DNA of 64,000 nucleotides, from contig NC_044018.1 in assembly GCF_900496995.4 (NCBI RefSeq), forward strand, positions 13,354,501 to 13,418,500, written 5' to 3'. Positions within the stretch are counted from its first letter, which is position 1; the number at the start of each line of letters is the position of its first letter. This DNA comes from Aquila chrysaetos chrysaetos (taxonomy: Eukaryota; Chordata; Aves; Accipitriformes; Accipitridae). The notes beneath the pieces were generated by a model that was not told where the DNA came from, ran no database searches, and saw only the letters and a program-made list of their open reading frames with translations. The translations under genes and the position numbers were made by a program. This document shows positions 13,601 through 27,800 of the stretch, piece after piece.

Positions 13601-13642
13601 CTGAAGTATTTTCCTACCAAGCTGAAGTATTTTCCTACACCA
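13601..13642 (+). repeat. 21-bp tandem duplication
   Basis: CTGAAGTATTTTCCTACCAAG is followed at once by CTGAAGTATTTTCCTACACCA. The two units differ only at their ends. Confidence 0.85.
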
Positions 13643-14919
13643 TTGCACCCAGACGACAAACCCCACTCACCATTCAGATAGTAAGTCCGGATTTGGGGAA
13701 AGCTTTATAGAGAAAAGCAGCACTTCCCTGGAATACATTCGAGTCTCCTGCCCCCATCAGCTACAAAATCTTCAGAAAGCACAGTTGCTTACAACACAGC
13801 CCTTCCTCCATATAAAATTAGGCCTTTGGGACCAATGTCTCTTGTTGTACAAGTCTTCTGTGGAATATCTTACAACTTTTAGGAGCAATTGGTTGTTATT
13901 ACACAACCAAGAAACATTCATGCTTTCCTCAGAACCTCTTGGGAATCTGTTCCCCAGCAGAAATCTGTATAGTCATATAATTATGTTGACTTACCAAGTG
14001 TCACTAGAGGAATAGTGTGTCATAAATGACAAATGTCCTTGTGTGATGATAAAGGACTGTATGGAATTGTCTGCCCTTTTCTGCAGGAGTGTGTGTATGT
14101 GTGTGTGCAAGATGACAAGAGCCTAACCTAAGGCATGGGAAGAAGTAAGAAAAATGTCTCCAAATGCCACGTATGTCATGTCTATTGGTAGTACGTCATA
14201 CGTAGTCTTATGAAGATCCAAATGACAGCTAGAGCTTTTGAGTTTGATATAATGTATATGCGATGAACATTTATTATGATCATGATTTATAAAATGTAGT
14301 AATGCTCTTAGGAATGTTCTGAAGAAAGTTCACTGTGTGCAGAAAGAGCGTGCTAATTAAGAGATACCATACACATGTCACCGCAGGGAAGCTTTCAATC
14401 AGGAAAGTAATTCATTGACTATATATGCATTTTGCATCCAAGACCCAATTCTAAAAAAAAAGGGAAGCAAGAAGGTAAGATGTTACAGCCTTGTCTGGCC
14501 ACATTCCTGTTGCATGAAAGAACCAGAAAGAATGAGGAAGAGAGTCCCAGAGCAATGCAGGGGCGAGAGACAGAGCCGAGAGGTAAAAATGGAGGCTGGA
14601 TTTCATACCTGGCTCTGTACATCAGCTGGGACCTGTAAATGTCCAAATGTCAGGACAGCAAGAGAGATCCTTTGACTTTGGAAAAGCTCTTCCCGGCACC
14701 ACACATGAATATGAGCTGCAATTAATTAAGTTACTTGGTATAAAAACAAAAGCTCTCTTAGAAGACATCTAAATTTGGGTGGGTCTGGTTGCTGTAAAAG
14801 TAACTGAAAGACTGAAATTGAAAGACCCTTTGTCCATTGGGGCATGAAAATTTATTGGTTATATTTATTACAATAATTTCAGTGGGCTGTCTCTGGACCT
14901 AAGTCAAACTAGCAATGCA

Positions 14920-15090
14920 AACCGTGTTTGCATTGATGCAGCTAAGTCCTCTTACCTTCCAGCACAGGGTGGCCACATCCAGCCTCCTTATCAGGAGTGC
15001 TCCCTGGCCAGTGCTGATCCCCAGCTGTCCCTGATCATGGGCTGTGTCAAAGTCCTGCCAGGACACGTGCTGACCATATAACTGTGGGGA
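14920..15090 (+). repeat. Unclassified dispersed repeat, copy B
   Basis: GGTGGCCACATCCAGCCTCC, AGGAGTGCTCCCTGGCC and TGTCAAAGTCCTGCCAGGAC are collinear with copy A near 2.3-2.5 kb. By eye the similarity is roughly 65-75 percent with indels. The boundaries are uncertain. Confidence 0.4.
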
Positions 15091-16813
15091 CAATCACAGG
15101 CCACTGCCAACGTCTGTGTCCTGGGCCTCTTTCACTTGCTAGCTCATAGATAATCTGACAGATCCAAACTCTAAATCAATAGGCTTTGGTAGGAACTAGG
15201 ACAGGCTCAATTGGTCTTTCCCTGTTTAATTTTTCTAATTACATTCTTAATTTCCACAGGTCTTATTATTTATAGTACAGTAACAACATTACCAAGAGAA
15301 AGAAAAAAGAAATGGGATTAAGAAGTTCAAAACAAACAAAAAAATCTTGCATTTCTGAAAATGTATAAAACAGACTTTTCTGTCACAGCCCAATCCTACT
15401 CTCTGCACCCTAGACAAGACGACTATTGTATCCAGGGTTGAGTCCATGGAAATACATCTGGGCTTCATATCTCAGCTGAGCAAGTGAAGAGACGACTGGT
15501 TCACGCGCAGCTTTGGTGCAGAAAATTGAGTATGGGTCATAGACTAAAGGTTTTTAAAAGCTATTTTGTTTCTTTGAAAGAAGTTTGGGGAAGAAAGACA
15601 ACAACAGAGGAGGAGGGAATGTTTGGGCACATCACTGGGAACCAACAGCTTCTGCTTTGAAGCCACGACACCTTATTCTTCAACGGCTCTGCGTAAGTCA
15701 CTTGGTCCTTCTGCCTTACCTGCCCACCTCAGCGCAGCAGGGAGCAGAAAGCTTTGTGGAGCATTTAGCAGTCTGAAATACCAAGAAAGCTTGTCCATGA
15801 AAGAGTACTCGTAATTCCAGTGCAGTCAGTGGAGCATCAGAGATTTACTAGAGGCCTAAAGCCTAGCGTGAAAGGCCCTAAAAATGTTGTTCTTCTTGTG
15901 TATGGGGATGTACATGTAAAAATTTTTTATAAACCCTGCACTGCATTGCCTATTTAGGCAGAGAAAAATAATAAAACTGCTTTCCACAAAGAAACAACTC
16001 ACTGTGGTTTAGGTCCTGATTCATAATCCAATGAAGTAAAAAATCTTCCTGCTGTTTCACTGGTTGTTTCACAGGTAGTTGATATTATTTTTGTTACTGT
16101 CTAATTGTTATTCCTGCCTTTACAGTTTTTCTACTCTCTTACGCTGGCTCATTTGTCAATACATTACATGTAATGCTCCTAGTAACAAAGCACAATAAAA
16201 ATCAAAATATACTGAATTGGCTCTGCTTCGAATAGAAAACAGATGGGATATTTTTCAGCATGTTTGAAAAATCAACACATTTTCCTTGTATTATCTAATA
16301 ACTAGCATTATTCTTATTTTACAGTTTATACCAGAAATAGATATTAACTCACTAGCCTTGATGCAGCATCTGTAGCTCTGCAAAGTGAGTCTCACTTTAT
16401 AAGTCCTGGGTTGCACACCTTCACTGAGGGAAGTGAATCCAGATTTTTTCAAGGTTCAACTGCTGCTGTAAAGACTGCAATATCATTACTTAGCTTAAGT
16501 CAAGCAATTTGGAATGACATTTCCAGCTTTTGTTTTCTTACTTAGTTTCATTTTACTTTCTTCCTTTACAAAACTGTGCCCAATACAACATGAGGATAAA
16601 ATCGTAAGGCTTACCTAATTACTACTGCATTACACTTGTATGAACAGTGCAGATACTGAACATTAGACAAATTACTAATACAACAATGCAGCAGTTCTTT
16701 CTGTGGCACAAGATTTCTCTGGGAATGTTATTTTATTGTATTTCATTTAGTGCTTGTTTGTTTAAGGGGGAAGAACAGACATTGCTGTATTTCAGCTTGA
16801 TTCAGCAAGCATT

Positions 16814-16941
16814 CTGGCCTCAGTCCAGGAAATCATTTAAGCGTGTGCTTAAATGTAATGAAATGAAATTTAAGTTCGTAGTACTGCCTATGTATTTAAC
16901 ATACAGCATGGGCTTAAGTGCTTTATACAAAGCAGGACCAG
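16814..16941. repeat. Old imperfect inverted-repeat (MITE-like) element
   Basis: The two ends are imperfect inverted copies. The left arm contains AAATCATTTAAGCGTGTG and the complement of the right arm contains AAAGCACTTAAGCCCATG. The outer edges read CTGGCCT and (complement) CTGGTCC. This resembles a palindromic 'cacttaagcac' repeat I recall as common in sauropsid genomes. The family name is uncertain. Confidence 0.5.
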
Positions 16942-17064
16942 AATGATGAAAAACCTTTAAAATAAGGCCCATGCATTTTTGCACACACAATTTTTAAAAC
17001 CCTAATACTGTTAAAAGGGACATTTTCCACTGCCTATGCTATAAAAACACTGTGTAGTTCCTCA

Positions 17065-17087
17065 CCCCCCTCCCCCCCCCCCCCCCC
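17065..17087 (+). repeat. Poly(C) tract
   Basis: C6, T, C16 on the plus strand; a G run on the opposite strand. Confidence 0.95.
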
Positions 17088-17410
17088 AAAAGCCAACTAA
17101 CTTTTCTTGATCTGACAATCTGACAGCCATATCCTGTGTAACTGCTAGTCTGGCCCTTTTTAAAAATATCCTATTAAGTGAAGTGGAAGCTTTGCCTGAG
17201 CAAGGTATGCAGAAATGAATCACAGGGAGTATATGGAATTTTCTCAGGACTTAGGGCTGTGCCTGTTGTAGCCAAAGGCTAAATCTCCAATGGAACTCAG
17301 TAGTGTTCCTCTGAGTACATTCACTTTCCATACCAATCTCTGTTTTAGTGGGAAACATAAAACCAACATGAAAGTCATGCTGAAACATACCACAAAGAAA
17401 GGTGTGTTCT

Positions 17411-17436
17411 TAACTTGGGTTACCTAACCCAGGTTA
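17411..17436. repeat. Near-perfect 12-bp inverted repeat
   Basis: TAACTTGGGTTA (17411-17422) and TAACCCAGGTTA (17425-17436) pair at 11 of 12 positions around a 2-base centre. AATTTAAAC motifs follow on the right, suggesting an old palindromic element. Confidence 0.7.
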
Positions 17437-20400
17437 GATAATTTAAACTGCGGTTGCACAGCAATTTAAACCAATCTAACTACTGGCTGCCAGGGAGGGT
17501 GGAACCATGTCAGCCAACAGTTAGATGTGCATCAGCTACTCCTGCACCGCAGCCCCAGCCTTGACCAGCAACCAAGATAGACAATGTAACTGGAGTTAGC
17601 TAATACGGAACATGAAATGCTAGCAGTGCTTAAAGCCCCCACTGCTTTAACCTGTCCATGTAAAGATATTACTGAATTTTTATGAGGTTTTGCAATGTAG
17701 GCAGACCTGGAGAACCTTTTCAGAGACACAGAAACTCAGTAGAGCTGACTGCTGTCCACAATAAAGGAAAACACAGTTCCTTCCTCATAAGGTTTACAAC
17801 CCTTATGTTGTATTTCCACTGTAAAGGCCCTAAGCTCTTAACCAAAGGAAAAAAAAAGGCAAAAGCTGGCTTTACTATTTATGAGAAGCTCCCACTGTAG
17901 TAAAAAAAAAACACAACTGTTTTGTTCTGCGGGATAGATGCCTAGGGATTTATTTGTTTGTATGTTTGTTTTTTTGTTTCTGCCAAGGGCAGAAACAACC
18001 TTCTTGAATTACTCTGCAGTGAATCAATCTCTTTTCAACAGAAGCATTAAAAACCTCTAGGTTTCATTCATTAACAGAATAATACATATATTTTGCTCAG
18101 TAGTGTTTGTTTGAATTACAAATTCATGGAATTCAGAACAAAGCTAGTGTGGCTGCATGGACTTGCTTAATATTCTCAAAATTCCGTTTTAGGTTGTTTC
18201 TGCTACAAGATCTGGTTAAGCATACCAGTTATCTAAAATATACTAGCTTTTCTGCTGCTCCATTTTTCTTGCCATCTCCAGTCACTGCTTGACAAAACTA
18301 ATTTTTAAATGGTTATTGTTTTGCATTTCTAGCATATCTCAAAAAAGTGAGGAAACAATTATGCTATTGATCAAAGAACAGAGCATGAGCTAATCTTACA
18401 TATTCTTTCAGCTATCCTCATGCCTTCACGTTAGAGAAAATGTCTTTCTCATACTTACTACTTGCTTAGTATAGACTTCTTTAACATCCCCATGCATTTT
18501 ACACCATATAGAAGGAGTTGAGTGCCTTTGGCCCGGTTTCTGTAGCTTTCACTCATCAATAAAGAGGTGGGAAGAAAGAAAGCAGAGACATGCACAGGTA
18601 TGTATGAACAGATGTTGATGCTGGCCTTGATTTTTTAAATAATGTTATGCTACCCCATTTATCTGAAGGTTTCTTGGTGTTTTGAGTAATAAAGGTGGGC
18701 ATAGATTTGCTTCTCTTGCATTCTCTCACGTTTAAATCTGATTTCTGAATGCTGACTTCAGCACCAGGTTTCTCTGCACACCAGAGGTGTGGTCTCTGGG
18801 GACAGAGGGAAGGGGAAAGGGTTATAAGATGTGGATCTTACACATGGTCATATAAAATTGTCCAAGGTATCTGTTCCTATCCAGGATGCTGTACAGAAGA
18901 AAACAGGCATTATAAGCCCCACGGCACTCCTCTGTGCCTCCTTGTGCAGAATGTCTATCCCTGAGGCTTACAGGAACGCCCACAACCAGGAGAAAGGATT
19001 TAGCCCAGCACTGAAAGACTGTAGTGTTAGGACATGGAAAATACATTAGAAATGTGTGTTAACCCCAACTGGAAAACCTAAGCACCTCATTTTACTCCCA
19101 GCCAACAAAACCTTCAAAAGAACTCATGCTGGTTTATGTTCAGGTATCTACATTTGGATCTCCACCTTATCTCTCTGGATAAGGCTTCAGGTTTGATTAA
19201 GCATAAGCATGAAGTGAGGCAATGTTCTAGGTCTTTGTATGTTGGCGTTTGCCTTGTTTTGCAAGAGCTATAGAATTTCCTGTGTGAAGATTGTCGGTTC
19301 ACTTTCATCTTTTCATCTCTAATTACATTTATTATATTCCAGAAGACTACAAATAAACTAAATTCTATGCTAACCTGAAAGTTACGAGCAGAGGATGAGG
19401 ATTAGGGTAGAGAATTTGTTTAGTTTTGATCTAAGGTAGGTCAAAACCAAACAAAATGTTTGGGGCCTGAGAAATGGATCTACTGACTCTCAAAATTCCC
19501 TCATCCACTCCAGATCTTCTCCCCTGAACTAGTGCTAAAATATCTTAGCACTGAGCTAGAAGTAGTTGGCTGCGTTTATATCTTTCTTTCACTCCCTTGC
19601 AGTTTCCTGTAGGTCAGTGAGCTGCACACCAACCTCTCTGGTCCATTGTGGCCCAGGATATTGCAAGTATTTTGAGCTGTGTCAGGTTCTGCATACGCAA
19701 GTTAGGAGGTTCAAAGGGAAGTTTAATTGACACTAATCCTCATCTTGACTTTTGCTCACCTCCTCCTCTTTTCCCACTAAGGCTTCCCACCTTCCCACCT
19801 CAAAGCCACAGAAGCTTTACAATTTTTCTTACAAAAATATATATATTTAACCCTTTGGCAATCTCTTAATGCCCTTTTATTAAATCCCTTAACTCCTTTT
19901 ATTAAGTCCAGGGTAATTAAAATGATTATAAACCTCTCTTGAGAGATTATACCCTTTAATCACAGTGCATATTTGCTGAGATGTAGGCGACATTTGTGGT
20001 ATATCAAATATAAAAATACTTTGGGCAAAGATGTTTAATAACAATTTTTAAAACTAAGATCTTGATTAAGGAGGTTTAGGGCATTAAAAATCATATCTAC
20101 ATGTGGTCACAATGAAACATTGAAGGACTTCAAATACTTTTCCACATATACAATGGCACAGTTATAATCAGGTTTCTCAATTTATTTCAACTCCAGCTCT
20201 GCATAGACTCCCAAGGTGCTACACTGCTTTATACCAGCTTGGTTTTCTGGGCAACCAGAACAAATGCACAAGTAAAATCCCTTCTTTGGTCATTATTCCC
20301 CAGCCAATGAAAGAAAAATCAAGGACTTTTCTTCTGGAGTGAGCTTGGATCTCCTGTCTGGAACTCCCAAACTATGCACCTATCCCAGCAGCAGCAACAG

Positions 20401-20664
20401 AAAGGTGAATGCATCCCCTTGAAAAATACATACGGTTTGACGTTGTTGCAGTATGGTTTTGCAAAAAGTAAGTTTAGGAACCCCTGTTCCAGTGTAAAAT
20501 ATAAATATGCACTGAACTTTTATCATCAAGGTTTGGGGTTAAATTAGGACATTATTAGTTAGAACTTCTCACTCACAAAAGTATGCTTTATTGTCACGTG
20601 CATAGGTCATCAAATAGGAACAAGTGATATGAAGTCAGCTCTCAACAGTTACTAATCTTTTCTT

Positions 20665-20725
20665 TAACTATTGGTAAGTCATTTAATCTCTGTGTTCCTT
20701 CTGTTTCTTCATGCCTGTTAATAGC
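20665..20725 (-). repeat. MIR-like SINE relic
   Basis: GGTAAGTCATTTAATCTCTG followed by TTCTGTTTCTTCATGCCTGTTAATA matches the minus orientation of the MIR core. It is an old relic and its ends are approximate. Confidence 0.5.
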
Positions 20726-23700
20726 TTGAATTTCAGCTGACACTTCTAAGATCAAGCTCTCAAGTGTTCAAAAGCTGAGTCTTCTTTGAGGGAAACACAT
20801 AAATGATAATACACACATTATAGGCCAAAGGCACTCCTATAAAACTGTAGAATGACATGGATCAGTATAGAAAGTATTTATTTACTCTGACACTTGCTAC
20901 TAGACTGATTCCTGACATTTCAGAATTAAAGAGTTCTGATAAGAATTAAACTAGGCATCCAAGACTTGGTTTTGTTTTATTGCCATTCTTTATTAACAGT
21001 GAGGAAGAACATTAGTTTAAAAAATTTTCAGTAGGATAGATGGCCAAATGCCTTACTCTTGACCACTTCTAATTGCTATTTATTTTCACTGGTGCTTACA
21101 TAACTAAAGCATCCAAGCACTGCATATTGTCAACACCAGCAGCAGAAAAGAAAGGTATAATTTTCTTTACTAAAGGAGTTCATGATAACTTAACTGTTCC
21201 TAGGTTATTACGTACTCCAGAAAATACCATTTAGTTTTTAAAACGTACTACTGACAAAAGTGAAACAATATTAATTAATATGCACTATTCTATCTATTTT
21301 ATTCTAACTGCATGTTTGTGTTTTCATAAAGTAGTCTTTCACAAACAAATGTTAGTAAGAAATTAAGAACTCAAAAAATGGGAAAGAATATAAAATACAG
21401 CGCAATTTAACTTGGCATACCTACAATTTTCATTCAGAAGTCTTGAAAGACCTTGGAAGGTTTTGAGTTCTTACTTTACACACTCCTACTGAAGTCAACA
21501 CACCTATAGCCACTCAGCAAGTGTTCAGCAGCTCACAGAATGGGACCCTGTATTTTAGACTTAAATAAAAAAAATTACATTGAGGCATAATATAACTAGT
21601 AGGAAAGGTGAGACTGCAAAGCAAAAAAGAAGATGTGACTTATTTAAGTGCTTGAATGAAAGGAGGAATTGACATAGGGTGATATGGAACAGTTACTGAA
21701 GACCACATAAGCTGTGAAAAGAAATAATTTTCTTAAAGGAACAGACAAATAAAGTTGTAAGGACTACTGGAGTAAGGTTATAGAAACAAGTAAAGGGAAA
21801 CACTGAAGTAGTTAGAACTATACGAGGTCCAATAACAGATCTAGCTGTAAAAGTTAATAGCAATTTTTCTAAAAGTTCATCTACTTTCTGGTTTTCTTCT
21901 GTGTTTTTTTTTTTTACATTGAAAAGAATGTGATCTGTGCTATCATTTAATTTAAAATGTTGTCAGTATATCAACATCTGAAATGTATCAACATGCCCCA
22001 TAAATGAGCTTTGTGTAGGTGTGGGAAGGAGAAGATAAGGTCTTGCCCACCATGCAATATGGTAACATGAGAGATGTTTTAGCAAATTTTATCAGTAATG
22101 CAAGCAATTTTCTGGCAATGATGAATATTGCTACACATTGATGATAAGCAGGACATGTGAGAGGATAAAATAAATCCAAAGATGCTAAAGTTATGAGGAT
22201 GCTATTATAGATGACCAAAGCAAAAAGGCTATGAGTGCTGCAGAAAAGATGAACTAGACAGAACTGGGTTTAAGATTACTTGACTAGTTCAAGAAAAAGC
22301 TTTAAGATGTATAAGTGAAATAAAATGAGTGGAAGACAGGAATAGTCGGACTCAACTTGTAATTTAAGGCACTGAAATTAGGTGTTAATGCATGGGTGTT
22401 TACATATTCACTATATACCTGGAGTTCCTTTTATAGCCAATGGAGAGCTAATCAATACAGTGAACCGAACCTAGAGAACTAATTCAGTTTATCTTAAAAT
22501 AGGCACCTACACTGAATCACTCTCCAGACTCCACTGACTATAATAGCACCTAGATATCAAGCTTTCAGTTAGATATCTACAAACAGACATCCAGATTTAG
22601 GTCTCTTAAGCTGAACCCCACATTAGACATCTACAATGTTGGTACATGTGTCTGGTCACCCAAGGCTTCTCTATAATCAACACAGAAAAATGAGTACTTC
22701 TCGGGTGAGATTAATTTGTGTTATTTTAAATATTTATTTCAGGATGAAATTAATTGTGCACTAAAAATACCTGTTTTCTTTATTGACTAAAACCAGTTGG
22801 TATCTGGTCAGATGAATCCCCCTTGCCTCCTGCATTGCTACTTAGCTGAGGGAGGCAAGAGGAAAGACAAGAAGTAATAAATCAGATCATCATAAAAATG
22901 TTTAAAGACTGAAGATAATAGAAATTATTGAAGTACATTACATCATTACATAGCTTCATTAGTAGCATTAACGTATGTTTGAAAGAAGTGTTCATAAATA
23001 CATGGGTTCATAACACTATGATATGTCCAATGTTACCTTGTACACCTATGTTCCTATTCCACTCACGCAAGAAATAATACATTGGAGTTGAAGCACACTG
23101 TGGTTTACCCAGGCTTGTTTGGCCTGAAGTAGAGCTTTTAGAGAAATGTTTCTAATCATAATTACCAAGGATGTGACTCAGGAATGGTGCCTGGGAACCC
23201 TGAACAAAACCAATGATTGTAGGAAAAAATGAGAAGCAAAAAGCCCTCAGAAACACAGTTTACAGTACATTTTTGATGACCGGGTTTCTAGATAAAACTG
23301 AATATGTTTGCATCCCTGTTAGATTTTATTTTACGCTAAGAATTTTCTAACTCTGACTTAAGAGTACATGCAATTCTAAAGGGATCAATGAAACATGTTC
23401 CCAATTTCTTAGAGTGGAGGAATATCAAGCATGAGCCTCTCTTTAAAAATAAAAAAGCATTGCCACTTTCAGGGAGAGGCTGTTAGATATCACTATTCTC
23501 ATTTTAGCACCTGATTTAGGAATCTAAATATTATTTTCTAGCTCTTTAGGACCAAATTCACAGATGCTGTACAAGTGCCTAAACTCCTTTTGGTTTCACA
23601 GGATGAACATTTATCCAAACCATTTGGTGTTAGGAAACTTTGTAGATTTGAGTATTACATGCTGTAACGTCTATGTCTATGTTTAAATAATTGTGACTTT

Positions 23701-23989
23701 CTTGATCCTATCTTCAACTGCTACTAACTCCAGAGTCTCCTGACTTTTCACTGATTACATTTGTAAAGTGACCAAAATACTGCTGAAGCTCTGAACATAA
23801 TGAACTGCTCAGAGACTTACTTAGTGGAAGCCAAAGCTTCATGGTACTCTTGAACTGAGACAGCGAACTCCCATCACACCAGTAGTGCAAAATCCTGTAG
23901 ACATGCTCTGATCGCATCTAAGACATTAACACCTTACATATCTCTCCACATTACAGCTGGAAATAGCTGATGGGCAAAAAGAGCTGCTT

Positions 23990-24897
23990 GATAGGACAGT
24001 CATTTTGGAGACGACACCAAGCTGTGTGGTGCGGTTGACACACCTGAGGGACGGGATGCCAACCAGAGGGACCTGGACAAGCTCGAGAAGTGCGCCCATG
24101 TGAACCTCATGAGGTTCAAAAAAGCCAAGTGCAAGGTCCTGCACCTGGGTCGGGGCAATCCCTTGTATCAGTACAGGCTGGGGGATGAAGGGATTGAGAG
24201 CAGCCCTGTGGAGAAGGACTTGGGGGTACTGGTGGATGAGCCCGGCTGGACATGAGCTGGCAATGTGCATTTGCAGCCCAGAAAGCCAACCGTATCCTGG
24301 GCTGCATCAGAAGCAGCGTGGCCAGCAGGTCGAGGGAGGGGATTCTGCCCCTCTGCTCCGATCGGGTGAGACCCCCCCTGCAGTCCTGCGTTCAGCTCTG
24401 GGGTCCTCAGCACAGGAGGGACAGGGACCTGTTGGAGTGAGTCCAGAGGAGGGCCACAAAAATGATCAGAGGGCTGGAACATCTCTCCTATGAAGACAGG
24501 CTGAGAGAGTTGGGGTTGTTCAGCCTGGAGAAGAGAAGGCTCTGGGGAGACCTTATTGCAGCCTTCCAGTACTTAAAGGGGGCTTATAAGAAAGATGGAG
24601 ACAAACTTTTAGCAGGGCCTGTTGCAATAGGACAAGGGGTAATGGTTTTACACTAAAAGAGGGTAGATTTAGACTAGATGTAAGGAAGAAATTTTTTACA
24701 ATGAGGGTGGCGAAACACTGGCACAGGTTGCCCAGAGAGGCGGTCGATGCCCCATCCCTGGAAACATTCAAGGTCAGGTTGGACGGGGCTCTGAGCAACC
24801 TGGTCTCATTGAAGATGTCCCTGCTCACTGCAGGGGGGTTGGACTAGATGAACTTTAAAGGTCCCTTGCAACCCAAACTGTTCTATGATTCCATGGT
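23990..24897 (+). mobile_element. CR1 LINE, longer but decayed copy
   Basis: This is a CR1 fragment of about 900 bp in plus orientation. It begins near GACGACACCAAGCTG and continues through the [19 protein letters not shown] segment. It ends with GTTCTATGATTCCATGG. The reverse-transcriptase frame is interrupted by stops and frameshifts, for example a TGA replacing a sense codon near 24437. It is therefore a pseudogene of the element and older than the copy at 10.2 kb. The left boundary is approximate. Confidence 0.92.
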
Positions 24898-27800
24898 CCT
24901 ATAAAACATCTAGTTTTAATTCCTGCTGTAGAACATCTGCAAGAATACATTCAAGCATCACCACTGGGTATTAGGTCTGGTTTCATCCCCTCATTTGCAT
25001 GAGTAGTTACTTTACATTTATGGGGGAAATAATGAAATCTTTCTTATTTGCACAAGGTTTATTTTTCATTTTTTCCTTCACATTCCTCATTCCAAATCAA
25101 CGTTTATGTCACAACCCCCCCCACAGTCTACAGATTAATTTCTACCTTAAAGACACTGGCATGTAACTCCAAGGGTGTGAATATCAAAGACAGTGCAATT
25201 TTCCTTTCTTTGACATTGTTCTTTTCTGAACGTCTGCTCCAAAAAGAATATTAATAAAGTGCCCAATCTAATGACAATTTTAGAAGACAGACATAATTTC
25301 TAGACTAAAAAGCAAATCCATAACAGTATTTCAAGTATATTTTAAAATCGATCTTAGGAATTTAAAAGAAAGACATTATCTAAGTGGTTTTAACAATGTT
25401 TTATGAGGATTCCCAGCTACTAGCCACCACTGAAATCTGTATATGATACTGGATAGTTCCCTCATCTCCTACATCATGAATTGCAATACTAATTACATAT
25501 TAACATTAAATTAATTACAATATTAATTAAAATGTAGTTATTTTTAAGTCTATGTCATATTGAGGAAACAAGGTTATGCCTAAATGTAACTGCCATGTAT
25601 TGCACAAGAAAAAAGCAATATGCATACAGATACTAAATATATCAATCCAAATAATGCTCAATTAATAACCAATTAAATTAACTAGATATCCTACATTCAT
25701 CCACTGTTTTATTCTAAGAAACAAATCTGTTAACCTGCAGTTTTCTCCAAATCATTGCTTTAAATTTCATCTGGTGAGTAAGATCAACTATGGATCAAGC
25801 AACTTGTTGATGGTACCCAGCAGCAATAAAGAAGCCCTTAACATAGTTCGTGTAATCACCCTTTTCACATTGTAATCACTCTTTCCCCATAGTACAGAGC
25901 AGTGTTTGTGCCCGTTCCAGTAAAAGCCCAATGTAGATGCTCTGGGAAAACGCTGTGTCTCTCCGGTGACTACATAAGGAGAATTAGGAAGCTAAGCAGC
26001 TAGGTGCTTGAAACTGTGTAATGCTTGTAGATTAGAAGGTGTAACTAAACAGATGTAGAAAACATGATTCATCCTACCTCTAATATAAAACTACACTATA
26101 TTTAGCTGATAGACACTGTTCTTTTGGACAACAGGACTCTTGTCATAGTTTTGTAATGATTGATATAGCAACTCACAGGAACACAATCTAACCTCAGCTT
26201 CAGACAGATATCATAGAAGACAGTTCGTCTCCCTAAATGCATGCAGTATAGAAGATAGAAAGCAGTAAATACTTAAAGCAGACAAATGAGACTGGGAAAT
26301 TGGGAGCATAGAATAAGAAAAAAGAAATAATCTTATTTTACCGTAAAACAAAAATGTCTCCACTTACCTAAACAATGTCAGATGGACGAACTATATTATG
26401 GCAAATTATATAGCTCACAAATAGTGCAGCTGTAATAGTATATATGGAGCCTAACAATGATTAAGCATACGAAATGTAACTCAACAGTTCAGAGATCAGT
26501 AACAAATAGGTCATAATTCAGTTATGAGTCTGATAAATTTTAAGTCTGCTAAGTCTACATACCCACCCATTTCATCATGGAGTTAAAAAATACTTGCCAT
26601 TAATTGTACTTACTTTGTAGGTACATTTTTTTTTTTTCATTTCTGCATTATTTATATGCCTCATATTGTAATCATAAATACAGGAAACAAAATACCTTTG
26701 TTTGCTTTTTCTTCAAAGGATCAAGTAGACAGTCTTGTTACTTACTCTGTTAAAATACACCCTTTAGCAGGGCTGTATTTAGCAGCGTTCATGAATCAAC
26801 ACATATGGAATCCCTTGTGTGCATGCAGCATGTATGTTAGTCTATACATACAGCATACATACAAGGAATCTTCACAGCTCAGAGATCAAGAATTCATTTT
26901 ATTTCCTCTGAGTCGACTGTTGATCAAATATATATCTAACTAATCTCACTGAAAGAAGGATCTGGCCCTCTAAGGGGCACAAAGCTGGATGAGAATCGCA
27001 GATCTGCAGGCAGGGGAAATTATCATCTCATGCAACCTAACAGCAAAATGCCTGTTTTACTGTGGCCAAGCCTCCTTGCAGGGTCAGCAGAAGGAGACAG
27101 GCAGCAAAAACTAGTGTGTGGTGGCAGACTGGAAAAGGTAGCCCAGCAGAAGTGAAAGCTTGTCTGGGCACAGACCAAGGGCTCTGGATTCAGGCAACTG
27201 CTGAGGCAAGCTGGTGCTCTGCTTCTCAATGCTCCAGTGCTAGCCAGAAGTGCTGGGGCAAAAACCGCTGGGCTGGCCCTACAATCAGCTTCTCTTCCAC
27301 GTTTTGCACCATTCTCACCATTCCTGTGAGATTCCTGGAAGTGTTGCCTATCTCCTGTTTCTACTGAAATCCCTGCTTACTTTAAAGGGGTTGCTGTGAC
27401 ACCTCAAATCCCTTTAAGTTTGATGGCTTTGGGCTCCTGAGAGAAGAGGCACCGCATGTAGTTTAGGTATAAAGGGGAAGAGAAAGAGAAAGGGGAAGGG
27501 GAAAAAGGACAGGGGGAATGGAGACAAGGAAAAGAATGGAACCTAGGTATAAATCATGAAGCATTTGCCAAGAGTGTGATAAACAACATGGTACATAAAT
27601 AAGTCATTAAATTCATGATCTTGAACTTAAAACTTTAAATGAAATGAAATCTTCTGATTTAAACCAGCCACAAGCCAGGAAATTCAGGCTTAAGAATGGG
27701 ATCCTTTTAAAGCCATTTTATTCTAGCTTGGTTTATCAGTATACTTACCAGGACCAAATGTGCCCTCTGCAAATTATACACATCATGAAATCTCAAGCAG

